From Flavobacterium sp. CFS9 (GTDB lineage Bacteria > Bacteroidota > Bacteroidia > Flavobacteriales > Flavobacteriaceae): a stretch of 64,000 nucleotides of DNA. This document shows positions 35,491 to 43,864 of the stretch, piece after piece. The position numbers and the translations under genes are program-made. Under the pieces are notes generated by a model. That model was not told where the DNA came from. It worked only from the letters and a program-made list of their open reading frames with translations, and did no database searches. The stretch is taken from assembly GCF_041154745.1 (NCBI RefSeq), contig NZ_AP031573.1, positions 5,084,001-5,148,000 of the forward strand, in the 5' to 3' direction. The first letter of the stretch is position 1. Every line of letters starts with the position of its first letter.

Positions 35491-35964
35491 TTACAGTTTT
35501 TTATATTCGGTTAATAATTGTTCGTAGTTGAATTCAGATTCAACAAATTTTCTTTTATCTCCTTTAATAAATAAGGTTGCCGGAATGCTTCCCGACCAGT
35601 CTTTATCAATGCGGTCTATATATTCCTGTGGATTGCTTTCGTTCAACAGAAAGACTTCATTTTTCAGGTTTTTTCTTTTCACAAACGGAACTACGGCTGC
35701 CTTTAATTTAGATTTAAAATCGACACTGACCAATAAAACCGCTAATTTATCTGATTTATAGTCTGCCTTTAACTTTTCAAAATGAGGCAATTCTTTAATG
35801 CAGGGGGCACACCAGGTAGCCCAAAAATTAACAACATAAGTACTGTCTTTGCCGTTCTTAATTCTTTCGTTTAGCTGATCGATGTTTAACAGCTTTACAT
35901 TCTGACTATAACCGCTTACGGAGAAAGCAAATACAATAAAAACTCTTAATACATTGATTTTCAT
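35491..35964 (-). CDS. TlpA-like thioredoxin
   Basis: This is a 157-residue exported thioredoxin-fold protein with an N-terminal signal sequence and the active site WCAPC in VVNFWATWCAPCIKELPHFEK. The following GSIPATLFI gives the cis-Pro. TlpA/ResA-type proteins reduce periplasmic disulfides. It precedes the redoxin gene by 3 bp. Confidence 0.9.
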   Translation of the reverse strand: MKINVLRVFIVFAFSVSGYSQNVKLLNIDQLNERIKNGKDSTYVVNFWATWCAPCIKELPHFEKLKADYKSDKLAVLLVSVDFKSKLKAAVVPFVKRKNLKNEVFLLNESNPQEYIDRIDKDWSGSIPATLFIKGDKRKFVESEFNYEQLLTEYKKL

Positions 35965-36054
35965 ATCTGTTCGTGCTATTTTTCTTTTTTGCCTTACAAA
36001 TATAAACGAATGACAATTTGCTTGTTGTTAATAAAAGTTTAATGCGAAATAAAT

Positions 36055-36453
36055 TTAGTTTGTGACCACGATGTTCGTATCATTAACAAACAAAAGCGTT
36101 TCCATATTACTCATATTGGTCATGGATAAAATGCCATTTTTGTTCTCATTTATAGCATTTATTCTAAAACAATATTCATCGCCATCCTTATCCATCAACG
36201 TTACAAATTCGAGCGTATCATCTGAATTGTTCTGACAGCTGTTTGAAATAGTGTATCGGTACATCACTTTAAAAGTGTTTTTGTCGTAATTGAAAACTTT
36301 TCCGTCTGTAGTAAAAACCCACCTTGTATTTCGATTAGCATTAGCGTACCAGGTTCCTACAATTTTTTTAGAAGAAGGATCTGTACTTTGACTGTACCCA
36401 GTTGTTACAGCCATTTGAAACAACAACACAAAAAATAACAATAGCTTTTTCAT
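36055..36453 (-). CDS. Secreted lipocalin-like protein
   Basis: This is a 132-residue protein with a clear signal peptide (cleavage after GYSQS). The mature part begins with KKIVGTWYAN and continues as short beta strands, resembling the lipocalin-like domains of many Bacteroidota secreted proteins. No ligand or partner can be named. It lies 90 bp upstream of the TlpA-like gene on the same strand. Confidence 0.6.
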   Translation of the reverse strand: MKKLLLFFVLLFQMAVTTGYSQSTDPSSKKIVGTWYANANRNTRWVFTTDGKVFNYDKNTFKVMYRYTISNSCQNNSDDTLEFVTLMDKDGDEYCFRINAINENKNGILSMTNMSNMETLLFVNDTNIVVTN

Positions 36454-36506
36454 CGTTTATATCGTTTAATTGTTTTAACCCGTTTCATATAATTAATAAA
36501 AAAATC

Positions 36507-36602
36507 TTTTAACACATAGTCCCGATGCATCGGGATACGCTTTAAATAAGTGAAACGCCTTTTTTTAAAGTGTTAAATCTATGTTTCTATGCGTTTAAAA
36601 AA
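36507..36602. repeat. MITE-like non-coding repeat with central palindrome
   Basis: The element starts TTTTAACACATAG and ends CTATGCGTTTAAAA, an imperfect inverted repeat. It holds the perfect 16-bp palindrome TCCCGATGCATCGGGA at 36520-36535. Its end (TCTATGTTTCTATGCGTT) is nearly the reverse complement of AACACATAGAAACATAGA at 32521-32538. No coding potential is seen. Confidence 0.5.
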
Positions 36603-36655
36603 TATTACATCCGACGTATATTGTTTTATTCTAAAGTTAGATCAAACTTACTATT

Positions 36656-36973
36656 CTACCCTCTTGAGAAAATCTCCAATTGCTTGAAAACCGGAACTAG
36701 TGATGCTCCTTTTTCCGAAAGATTATATTCGATATGCAAAGGTTTTAAACGAACTACTTTTTTGTCCAGGATTCCGAAATCTTCCAGTTCGCGAAGTGCC
36801 GTTGCAACAGATTGTTTGTTAGCACCTTTAAGTTCTCTTAAAAGTCCGTTGAAACGTAAAGGACCATTAACCGCCAGCAAAAAAATCTGTGGTTTCCACT
36901 TGCCTGAGAGCAATTTTAGAAGCCCTTCTGCAGGACATTCATTCTCCCTTTCTGAGGTATTTGCTGTAGTCAT
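36656..36973 (-). CDS. HxlR-family transcriptional regulator
   Basis: This 105-residue winged-helix regulator has the HxlR pattern: ECPAEGLLKLLSGKWKPQIFLLA with an N-terminal Cys, then LRFNGLLRELKGANKQSVATALRELEDFGIL and a wing ending YNLSEKGASLVPVF. Many HxlR proteins sense aldehydes or redox state through that Cys. It is divergent from the DsbA-family gene at 37069, with about 95 bp between them, so it may control that gene. Confidence 0.92.
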   Translation of the reverse strand: MTTANTSERENECPAEGLLKLLSGKWKPQIFLLAVNGPLRFNGLLRELKGANKQSVATALRELEDFGILDKKVVRLKPLHIEYNLSEKGASLVPVFKQLEIFSRG

Positions 36974-37068
36974 ATTTTTTAGACTAATTGACTTGTGATT
37001 AAAGATGGACGAACTTTACAGTAAAATTATAAAATTTAAACCGAAGCGTAAATCTAAAACAGTTATTT

Positions 37069-38055
37069 ATGAAAAGACTGTCGCTATTGTTAATTCTGAT
37101 CTGCAGTACCAACTGTCAATCGCAAATAAATTCAAAAATGAGTACAGACAAAACAAATCCATTATTATGTGATCCTGAAACGGGAACCTGCGAAATGCCA
37201 ATTCACGAAAATGCCAATGAAACTTCCTTCATTCCAACAGCAGATAAACCGATAAAAATTATTTACTACACCGATCCTATCTGTTCTTCGTGCTGGGGAA
37301 TTGAACCTCAGTTAAGAAAACTGAAACTTGAATACGGTAATTATATCGATATTGATTACAGAATGGGCGGTTTACTTCCGGACTGGTCCTACAATAGCGG
37401 GGGGATCAGTAAACCTTCAGATGTTGCTCATCATTGGGAAGAAGCAAGTTTGTATTATGAAATGCCTATTGATGGAAATGTATGGCTCGAAGATCCGCTC
37501 GATTCTTCCTATCCGTCTTGTATTGCAATGAAAGCAGCGCAAATTCAAAGTAAAGATAAAGCGATAAAGTTCATGCGGATTCTGAGAGAGAAATTGTATC
37601 TCGAAAAGAAGAATATTGCGAAATGGGAAAACATTTATGAAGCGGCCAAACTTACAGGTCTGGACACCAAAAAACTAAAATTAGATTATGAAGGTGATGC
37701 AAAAATCCTTTTTCAGGAAGATCTGAACTATGCCAGAAATCTTGGTGTAAGAGGCTTCCCTACTTTGTTTTTTTCTGATGGAAATCAAAATCAATTAACC
37801 GTTTATGGTTCTAAACCCTATGCCTCTTATGAAAATGCAATATTAGCCCTGTTTCCCGACGCTAAAAAGAAAAAAACAGCAAATGAGCATCCTTTAGCTC
37901 TATTTGAAATTTATCCAACTCTTGCTCCAAAGGAATATGCTGTAATTCTGGATATTTCTCATGGCGAAGCCGATAAAATTCTGAAGCAATCCTTCGAAAA
38001 AGGAGAACTAAATAAAAAATCAGTAAAAAACGGTGTTCTGTATTATAAAAAATAG
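37069..38055 (+). CDS. DsbA/SpxH-like thioredoxin-fold protein
   Basis: This 328-residue protein has a DsbA-like fold with active site CSSC in YYTDPICSSCWGIEPQL, a long helical insert, and the cis-Pro loop GVRGFPTLFF. The segment CDPETGTCEMP before the domain and the overall length resemble SpxH/YjbH-type proteins. The first 20 residues look like a secretion signal. A shorter cytoplasmic form could start at the ATG at 37138. It is divergent from the HxlR regulator. The role is either an oxidoreductase or a protease adaptor. Confidence 0.78.
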   Translation: MKRLSLLLILICSTNCQSQINSKMSTDKTNPLLCDPETGTCEMPIHENANETSFIPTADKPIKIIYYTDPICSSCWGIEPQLRKLKLEYGNYIDIDYRMGGLLPDWSYNSGGISKPSDVAHHWEEASLYYEMPIDGNVWLEDPLDSSYPSCIAMKAAQIQSKDKAIKFMRILREKLYLEKKNIAKWENIYEAAKLTGLDTKKLKLDYEGDAKILFQEDLNYARNLGVRGFPTLFFSDGNQNQLTVYGSKPYASYENAILALFPDAKKKKTANEHPLALFEIYPTLAPKEYAVILDISHGEADKILKQSFEKGELNKKSVKNGVLYYKK

Positions 38056-38101
38056 TCTCTTTAAAAACCACTTTTTCAAATCATCCATAAAATTGCCAAT
38101 A

Positions 38102-38133
38102 GCCACTAAGCAGTAAAACTTAGCGGTTTTTTC
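38102..38133 (+). terminator. Terminator of the DsbA/SpxH-like gene
   Basis: GCCACTAAG (38102-38110) and CTTAGCGGT (38119-38127) form a stem with one mismatch, followed by TTTTT. Confidence 0.6.
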
Positions 38134-38400
38134 GATAAATGACTATTTGTACTAAAATTGTGTAACAAAAGAGGAAAACTATGTAATATCAATACCCTTA
38201 AAAAGAGTAATTTTAAATCAACAATTTTGTTTTGTAAAAAAGGATATTGAAAGTTTACACCATACAAACAGTACAATTTAAAACATTTGATTATTAGCTT
38301 TTACAACAACTTGTATCAAACTGACAATACTGTGAAAAGGGTCCTATAAATGGACCGCAAACCATTTCTCAGAATTATAAAATTTTGCTAAATAAACAGT

Positions 38401-38535
38401 ATGGCAACAATTTGGCAGGATTTTCGCTTGTTTTTAGAGCGTATGCTCAACGAAGTGTTTTGCATTGTTAAGTCAGAAAATAAAAATAGAATAATAAAAA
38501 CAACCCTGATTGTTAAGAACCATCAGAATGAATAA
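38401..38535 (+). CDS. Possible small ORF (44 aa), doubtful
   Basis: ATG to TAA encodes a 44-residue peptide beginning MATIWQDFRLFLERML, with a basic C-terminal half. A near-match to the -7 box (AAATTTTG) lies about 20 nt upstream, and the ORF ends 35 bp before the next gene. It has no recognised family and may be chance. Confidence 0.25.
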   Translation: MATIWQDFRLFLERMLNEVFCIVKSENKNRIIKTTLIVKNHQNE

Positions 38536-38569
38536 TAGATAAGTTTAATTAAATAAAACAAGTATAATC

Positions 38570-38839
38570 ATGGAAAAATTGAATTTTATAGATCCTCTAT
38601 TACACGGAATTACTCCAAAACCAGCCTCTAAGTTTTCTGTAAAAAATTTGATTTTTGCAGGTGTAGGAACTCTTGTAGCAGGTGCTATTTTGAAAAAAGC
38701 GGGACAAGATAAAACCGCTGCCGTTGTTGGAAGCCTGGCTATTCCTCTATTGGCTACAGCTTGCTACAAACAAGTTTCAAAAACCAATAAAGCTAAAAGA
38801 GATCTTAACGTAAGCAGCGGTATCGAATACAATCATTAG
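38570..38839 (+). CDS. Small membrane protein of unknown function
   Basis: This is an 89-residue protein. After a 25-residue polar start it has two hydrophobic stretches (NLIFAGVGTLVAGAILKKAG and AAVVGSLAIPLLATACYKQV) separated by a short charged turn, then a polar tail. This suggests a helical hairpin in the inner membrane. I do not recognise a family. It stands alone behind a long non-coding region and is followed by a strong terminator. Confidence 0.65.
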   Translation: MEKLNFIDPLLHGITPKPASKFSVKNLIFAGVGTLVAGAILKKAGQDKTAAVVGSLAIPLLATACYKQVSKTNKAKRDLNVSSGIEYNH

Positions 38840-38884
38840 ATTTCTTCTTTTTCACATCTGTTTAGAAATCTCTCAAAAATAGTT

Positions 38885-38919
38885 TAGCCCTGAATGCATG
38901 AATTCAGGGCTATTTTTTT
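38885..38919. terminator. Terminator between convergent small genes
   Basis: TAGCCCTGAAT (38885-38895) and ATTCAGGGCTA (38902-38912) form a perfect 11-bp stem followed by a T run on the plus strand. Confidence 0.85.
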
Positions 38920-38931
38920 ATCTGATAAAAA

Positions 38932-39306
38932 CTACTGAATATTGATATTTCCTTCCACCCAGTTTAATGCTTTATTGAAGGATTCTTTTTTAAAGCCAAG
39001 AAAATCACCGGGAATTACAGTACCAAACCCATTCGTAAAAGAAATAATCTCTTCCGAATCTGTAATTATGGCGGCTCTGTTCCATTTTCCAAGATGTTTT
39101 AAACCCAGCAGGGCATCTTGCAGCCATACCCCCGAAGTCGAAGCCTCGTTGTCTGTATCCAACACCAATAAAAAGTTGATCTCGTTAGTTTGTTTTACTA
39201 AATGTTCCACTGCTGGGATCACGACACTTAGAAAATCTTCATTGGTTACCAATGCCAATGCCCGAAAAGCGACAATATTGTCCGTTGTATCAATTTGATG
39301 TATCAT
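38932..39306 (-). CDS. SpoIIAA-like (STAS/SEC14) protein
   Basis: This is a 124-residue soluble protein of the SpoIIAA-like family. It has alternating strands and helices with NIVAFRALALVTNEDF at the start and LKHLGKWNRAAIITDSEEI in the middle. Related proteins are proposed to bind small hydrophobic ligands or act as stress proteins; none is proven for this branch. It stands alone. Confidence 0.82.
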   Translation of the reverse strand: MIHQIDTTDNIVAFRALALVTNEDFLSVVIPAVEHLVKQTNEINFLLVLDTDNEASTSGVWLQDALLGLKHLGKWNRAAIITDSEEIISFTNGFGTVIPGDFLGFKKESFNKALNWVEGNINIQ

Positions 39307-39894
39307 ATCCTTTATATTTTAAATTGTTATTAATCCTGATCTCCTTATCTTTTTTAGCTGTCCATTAGAGGAACTTTCCGACACTAATCTTAACACATTT
39401 TAAATTATATCACTTCTAATTGTTTTAAATTTCATAAAACTAAGAACCTCTAAGTTACAAATTTACAAACACTTACAGATCATTAAGTAATTCCTATTTT
39501 TAAAAACCTTTGAAAATAGTACTCTAATTAGAATCCTTAAAGCTTTACCCATTTTACCATTAAATTTCATTAAGTTTATATCAGTGTTTAATTCTAAACT
39601 CACAGAGAAAAAAATGAGAAAAATATCTAAAAAATCAACCCATTAACTCATATCACATCAAGAGAAAATGCAAATTCCTTCTATCCTAAAAAACAATTAT
39701 TCTCCGATAAACTGACAGTTAACAAAAGAACATTTGACAACTACTGACATCAAACCAAAAAAAGCAATCAACAACCTAATAACCAGTATTTTAAAACTCA
39801 ACATATAAAGTAAAAAATAAATTATAAATCAAATCCGAATCCATTCATTCGGCAATCAATTCGGAAACTTAAAATACCTAAAAAACAAACAACA
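39307..39894. other. 588-bp AT-rich spacer with an inverted repeat near its end
   Basis: No gene is visible on either strand. Near the downstream end lie CCGAAT (39835-39840) and ATTCGG (39847-39852), plus a further ATTCGG (39859-39864). They form an inverted repeat with an extra copy 12 bp on, upstream of yhcH, and may be an operator. Confidence 0.45.
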
Positions 39895-40344
39895 ATGATT
39901 ATAGATTCCTTACAAAACGCAGCCAGATACTACAGCCTGCATCCTAATTTTAAAAAAGCATTTGATTACGTAAACCAAAATGACATCAGTACTCTTGAAG
40001 AAGGAGCCTTTGAAATTGGCGAGGGCTTAAAAGTGATTGTAATAGTTGGCGAAGGCACCACTAAAGAAGAAAGTATAAAGGGGTTCGAATGCCACGATAA
40101 AAATATAGACATCCAGATTCCGATCAAAGGACCGGAGACTTTTGCCTGGAAACCCAGAGAAAAATGTATTAGCCCAAATGGAGAATACAGCGACGAACGC
40201 GATGTTCGTTTCTTTTATGACAAACCCGATATGTTTTTTGAATTACAGGAAAAACAGTTTACAATCCTGTTTCCCGAAGATGTCCACTCGGCAATGATAA
40301 GCGAAAAGCCACTTAAAAAAATTGTTATTAAAGTAAAAGTTTAA
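39895..40344 (+). CDS. YhcH/YjgK/YiaL-family protein
   Basis: This is a 149-residue protein with the double-stranded beta-helix (cupin-like) fold of the YhcH/EbgC family. Typical blocks are GLKVIVIVGEGTTKEES.KGFECHDKNIDIQIPIKG and the late FTILFPEDVHSAMI with metal-ligand-like His. Members are found in sugar-acid and sialic-acid operons and may act as sugar isomerase or anomerase. It is followed 42 bp later by an SDR oxidoreductase, so a role in uronate or sugar-acid metabolism is likely. Confidence 0.85.
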   Translation: MIIDSLQNAARYYSLHPNFKKAFDYVNQNDISTLEEGAFEIGEGLKVIVIVGEGTTKEESIKGFECHDKNIDIQIPIKGPETFAWKPREKCISPNGEYSDERDVRFFYDKPDMFFELQEKQFTILFPEDVHSAMISEKPLKKIVIKVKV

Positions 40345-40386
40345 AACAGGAACACCATTCAAAATACGATCAATCACAAAATTTAC

Positions 40387-41199
40387 ATGGATTCAATATT
40401 CAATCTTAAAGGAAAAATTGCATTAATTACCGGTGGTGCCGGAGTACTGGGAAGTAACTTCGCTAAGGTTCTGGCCCAACAGGGTGTTATTACCGGAATC
40501 GTTTCCCAGTCGATCGAAAAAGCCAATGCAGTTGTTGCTGCTATAGAAAGCAATGGCGGAAAAGCTTTTGCCATTCAGGCCAATGTTTTAAACAAAGAAG
40601 AACTGGAAAAGGCCAAAGATTTTATTGTGGAAAATTACAGTCGTCTCGATATTCTGATCAATGCTGCAGGAGGAAACATGCCCGGAGCTACCATCAGCTC
40701 CGATCAGGCTATTTACGACCTTCAAACCGAAGATTTACAAAAAGTAATCGATCTGAATATTATCGGAACAATGTTGCCTTCACAAGTATTCTCGGAACTT
40801 TTTGCTCGACAAAAACAGGGAAATATCATTAACATTTCATCAGCAGCCGCACAACGTCCTTTAACAAGAGTGGTAGGATATGCCGCTTCTAAAGCAGCCA
40901 TCGATAATTTCACACAATGGATGGCAGTAGAACTGGCTACTAAATATGGCGAAGGAATACGCGTCAATGCCATTTCACCCGGATTTTTCATAGGAGAACA
41001 AAACCGTGCACTCCTACTGACTCCGGAAGGTAAACTAACACCAAGGGGAGAAAAAATCATCGAGCGTACTCCAATGGGAAGATTTGGTACTCCGGAAGAT
41101 GTCAACGGAGCTCTTTTATATTTATGCAGTGACCTGTCTAAATTTGTTACGGGAACGATTCTAAAAGTAGACGGAGGATTTGCAGCAGCAAGTATTTAA
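40387..41199 (+). CDS. SDR oxidoreductase, possible hexuronate (mannonate-type) dehydrogenase
   Basis: This 270-residue short-chain dehydrogenase has the NAD(P) motif TGGAGVLGSNFAKVL, the NAAGG motif, catalytic Ser in NISSAAAQRP, and YAASKAA with the Tyr/Lys pair. The PGFFIGEQNRALLLTPEG segment is typical of SDRs acting as D-mannonate oxidoreductases. That fits its place after a YhcH gene in a genome equipped for uronate use. The exact substrate is inferred, not shown. Confidence 0.8.
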   Translation: MDSIFNLKGKIALITGGAGVLGSNFAKVLAQQGVITGIVSQSIEKANAVVAAIESNGGKAFAIQANVLNKEELEKAKDFIVENYSRLDILINAAGGNMPGATISSDQAIYDLQTEDLQKVIDLNIIGTMLPSQVFSELFARQKQGNIINISSAAAQRPLTRVVGYAASKAAIDNFTQWMAVELATKYGEGIRVNAISPGFFIGEQNRALLLTPEGKLTPRGEKIIERTPMGRFGTPEDVNGALLYLCSDLSKFVTGTILKVDGGFAAASI

Positions 41200-41319
41200 A
41201 AACAGAACTTTATCCTTCTTATAACATTACCAATTCATTAACAAAAAAAGGAAAAAAACTATATGATTTCTGTTTAGGATTTTCTTACTTTGTGTGAACA
41301 CTTAAAACCTATTCTAACT

Positions 41320-41880
41320 ATGAAAAAAATTAATTTATTGGTAATTATCTTATTAACAGCTTTTTCAGTTAATGCTCAGGAAGTTAAATTTGCTCCTTTG
41401 GATGCGAGTCCAGTTGATATTGCGTACTCTCCAAACAAAGCGGTAAAATTCAAAAAGACCGATAATCCGGCTCCGGCAGTTAAGATTATTTATTCAAGAC
41501 CTTCTGCTAAGGGACGTGCTATTTTTGGCGAATTGATTAAGTTTGGTGAAGTTTGGCGTGTAGGTGCTAATGAAAATACTGAAATCAAATTTTACAAACC
41601 GGTTACTATTGGCGGAGTAAATATTCCTGCCGGAACTTACAGTTTGTTTGCTATTCCTGAAAAAGACAAATGGACCATCATTATCAATAAAGAAATCGAT
41701 TTATGGGGGGCTTATGCGTATGACGAAAGTAAAGATATTGCAAGAGTAAGTGTTCCGGTTAAACCAGTATCCAATACAATTGAAGCTTTATCGATCGCTT
41801 TTACTACTCAGGGTAACGTAACGAATTTAGTAATTGGCTGGGACAAAACAACTGTTGAAGTGCCAATCATAATAAAATAG
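41320..41880 (+). CDS. DUF2911 secreted protein
   Basis: This 186-residue protein has a signal peptide (cleavage near VNAQE) and the DUF2911 signature YSRPSAKGRAIFGELIKFGEVWRVGANENTEI, followed by VNIPAGTYSLFAIPEKDKWTIIIN. The fold is predicted to be beta-rich and the function is unknown. The ATG at 41320 directly precedes the signal sequence, so it is preferred over the one at 41290, which overlaps a likely -7 region (TTACTTTG, 41284-41291). Confidence 0.88.
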   Translation: MKKINLLVIILLTAFSVNAQEVKFAPLDASPVDIAYSPNKAVKFKKTDNPAPAVKIIYSRPSAKGRAIFGELIKFGEVWRVGANENTEIKFYKPVTIGGVNIPAGTYSLFAIPEKDKWTIIINKEIDLWGAYAYDESKDIARVSVPVKPVSNTIEALSIAFTTQGNVTNLVIGWDKTTVEVPIIIK

Positions 41881-42093
41881 AAGTCTGCACAATTAGCGAC
41901 AGCAATAGAGAGATACCGAATGGTGTCTCTTTTTTGTATCATCCGGCCTCATCGCAAAAAATGTAAAAAAAGGAAAAGTCATTCTGATTTAATCCTTACT
42001 AATTTATTTTTCATCCGGTTATACTTTATACGATGAAGTTTTGTATTTTTATGAATATCAAAGAATTTAATTTTTAACTTAATCAAAAAATAG

Positions 42094-42426
42094 ATGGGAA
42101 AATTTGTAATTACTAAGAGAGCCAATGGTGAATTTCAATTTAATTTAAAAGCTGGTAATGGGCAAACTATTCTAACAAGTGAAGGTTATACGACCAAAGC
42201 GGCCTGCTTAAACGGAATTGAGTCTGTTAAAACAAATTCGCAGGACGATGGTAGATTTGACAGACTGGAATCCAAAAGCGGAAAACCATATTTCAACTTA
42301 AAAGCCAGTAACGGTCAGATTATTGGAGCAAGCGAAATGTATGAAAGTACCAGCGCCAGAGATAACGGAATAGCATCGGTAAAAACAAACGCACCTGAAG
42401 CTTCTACTGACGATCAAACTACATAA
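42094..42426 (+). CDS. DUF1508 (YegP-like) protein
   Basis: This 110-residue protein consists of two tandem DUF1508 units of about 48 residues: FVITKRANGEFQFNLKAGNGQTILTSEGY..KAACLNGIESVKTN and RFDRLESKSGKPYFNLKASNGQIIGASEMY..ARDNGIASVKTN. Each forms a small beta-beta-alpha module. The family is linked to stress but has no proven role. A strong terminator follows. Confidence 0.92.
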   Translation: MGKFVITKRANGEFQFNLKAGNGQTILTSEGYTTKAACLNGIESVKTNSQDDGRFDRLESKSGKPYFNLKASNGQIIGASEMYESTSARDNGIASVKTNAPEASTDDQTT

Positions 42427-42445
42427 TTGCAATAAAAATAATACG

Positions 42446-42474
42446 AAATGGGGCTTAGCAGCCCCATTTTTTTT
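42446..42474. terminator. Terminator of the DUF1508 gene
   Basis: AAATGGGGCT (42446-42455) and AGCCCCATTT (42460-42469) form a perfect 10-bp stem with a 4-nt loop and an eight-T tail. Confidence 0.88.
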
Positions 42475-42490
42475 GATCTAATTCCTTAAA

Positions 42491-42877
42491 CTAAATCTCT
42501 CCGAATTTTTCTTTATAACGACGTAACTCTTCTTCGGTTTTGTTTAACAATTTCTCTAAAAGCACAATTTTATCTTCATACAAAGCCTTTAAAGCTGCAC
42601 TATTGTCTGAATTAATCTGAATACTTCCATTATTGTTTCCTCTCACTTTATTAAAGCTATTGAAGTATCTCTGACTGTCAAAACTGATTACGTCTTCTAC
42701 ACTAACCTCCAAAATTCTGGCTATTTCAACCAATTTCTCATAAGATAGAATAGTTTTTCCTTTCTCAATTTTACTATATCCTGCCTGTGTAACACCTAAC
42801 TGATCTGCCATATATTCCTGCGTGTAATTTTTTAGTTCTCTTATGCTTTTTATTTTACTTTTTATCGAAGAGGTCAT
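42491..42877 (-). CDS. XRE-family helix-turn-helix regulator
   Basis: This is a 128-residue DNA-binding protein. The HTH_3 domain (IKSIRELKNYTQEYMADQLGVTQAGYSKIEKGKTILSYEKLVEIARIL) is followed by a polar linker and a C-terminal coiled coil (ALYEDKIVLLEKLLNKTEEELRRYKEKFG), likely for dimerisation. The frame stays open upstream to an ATG at 43006, but the extra 43 residues look unlike the family, so the ATG at 42877 is chosen. The target is unknown. Confidence 0.8.
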   Translation of the reverse strand: MTSSIKSKIKSIRELKNYTQEYMADQLGVTQAGYSKIEKGKTILSYEKLVEIARILEVSVEDVISFDSQRYFNSFNKVRGNNNGSIQINSDNSAALKALYEDKIVLLEKLLNKTEEELRRYKEKFGEI

Positions 42878-43101
42878 AATTTTATCTTGGGGTATTTTGT
42901 ATCGCTTAAAATCAATTGTAATTAAACATTTGGTGCTACTGCCATACTTTTTTAATGCACTGTCATACTGTTTCATCGGTAGGTCTTTAAAACAGTAGAT
43001 TTTCATTTTTTTCTGGTGGTAATTATAAAGCCATAAAGTATGGCAACGACAATCACCAACAGCTCATTTTGAGATATTCCATCTAATAACATTATTAAAT
43101 T

Positions 43102-43515
43102 TTATAGATTTGTTTTCGTTTTCTTCAAAAGTCTGTTAAAATTCAGGTTTAAAAACGCATCGATCTGTTTCCCGATTTCGTGACGGTCTAAAACTTTGAT
43201 TTTTACTTTAATTTCTTTTTTATATACGTCTTTAACAATGACATAATAGTCAAATTCAAAAGTATTATAGAATCTTAAAATGATAAGAATAGCATATACT
43301 ATAATCGTGGGGCCGATATAATACAAGTCATTTAAATTGGAAAAAAACATACAATAATAAGCCAAAGCGGTAGTCAGAGTAAAAACTCCGTTTTCAAGAA
43401 GATAACTCTTCTTTTTTTTGAGTAAACCAAATTCTGCAATTTCATTAAAACAGTATTGCCATCGTTTTGAACCATACTGAAACTGAACCTGATCCTGAGT
43501 AAGGGTAATGAACAT
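43102..43515 (-). CDS. Small membrane protein of unknown function
   Basis: This is a 137-residue protein. The first 40 residues read as beta strands (ITLTQDQVQFQYGSKRWQYCFNEIAEFGLLKKKKSYL). Two membrane helices follow (GVFTLTTALAYYCMFF and YYIGPTIIVYAILIILRFY), then a basic cytoplasmic tail. The layout resembles a PH-like domain joined to a membrane hairpin, but no family is recognised with certainty. Confidence 0.6.
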   Translation of the reverse strand: MFITLTQDQVQFQYGSKRWQYCFNEIAEFGLLKKKKSYLLENGVFTLTTALAYYCMFFSNLNDLYYIGPTIIVYAILIILRFYNTFEFDYYVIVKDVYKKEIKVKIKVLDRHEIGKQIDAFLNLNFNRLLKKTKTNL

Positions 43516-43810
43516 AGTAATTAAAGATTATTAATAAAAGACAAGAAATAATTATAGTGAATATCAAATTCAGCGATAATTAAAAATGGATTATACTCTT
43601 AAAAAAGTAACCAATTGCGGTCTCTTTTTTTGAATAAAACTCTCTTTCGCAATATTACGCATTCTATGTATTTTCTTTCTTACAAACCTCCTTATAGAAT
43701 ATAACTAACTGTTGTAATTAATTCTGGAATGTCAATTTTTACTTATATTCAATGGTGCAGGCAGTTGATTTTACCTCTATTAAATTTCATTATCCTTCTT
43801 AATATTAAAA
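43516..43810. other. Spacer without visible gene
   Basis: This is the AT-rich stretch between the small membrane protein and the terminator of the PfkB gene. I see no gene, repeat or clear promoter in it. Confidence 0.4.
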
Positions 43811-43847
43811 ACAAAAAAGCCCCTAATCAAAATTTGTTTCAGGGCTT
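43811..43847 (-). terminator. Terminator of the PfkB kinase gene
   Basis: On the minus strand AAGCCCT pairs with AGGGGCTT (ends at 43847 and 43817) and is followed by TTTTTTG. The loop is 16 nt and one pair is imperfect. Confidence 0.6.
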
Positions 43848-43864
43848 ACCATTTATCTTTAGAT

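Larger units (their letters stand above)
38056..38569. other. 514-bp spacer with terminator and possible small ORF
   Basis: A terminator lies at 38102-38133. A GGTCC/GGACC hairpin lies near 38340-38358. A possible 44-codon ORF lies at 38401-38535. The rest is AT-rich without a recognised gene. Confidence 0.5.

Noticed and set aside
36570..36998. 142-codon plus-strand ORF
   Set aside because: It is antisense to the HxlR regulator and has no recognisable domain.
42878..43006. N-terminal extension of the XRE regulator
   Set aside because: The 43 extra residues do not resemble HTH proteins; the internal ATG at 42877 gives a normal-length family member.
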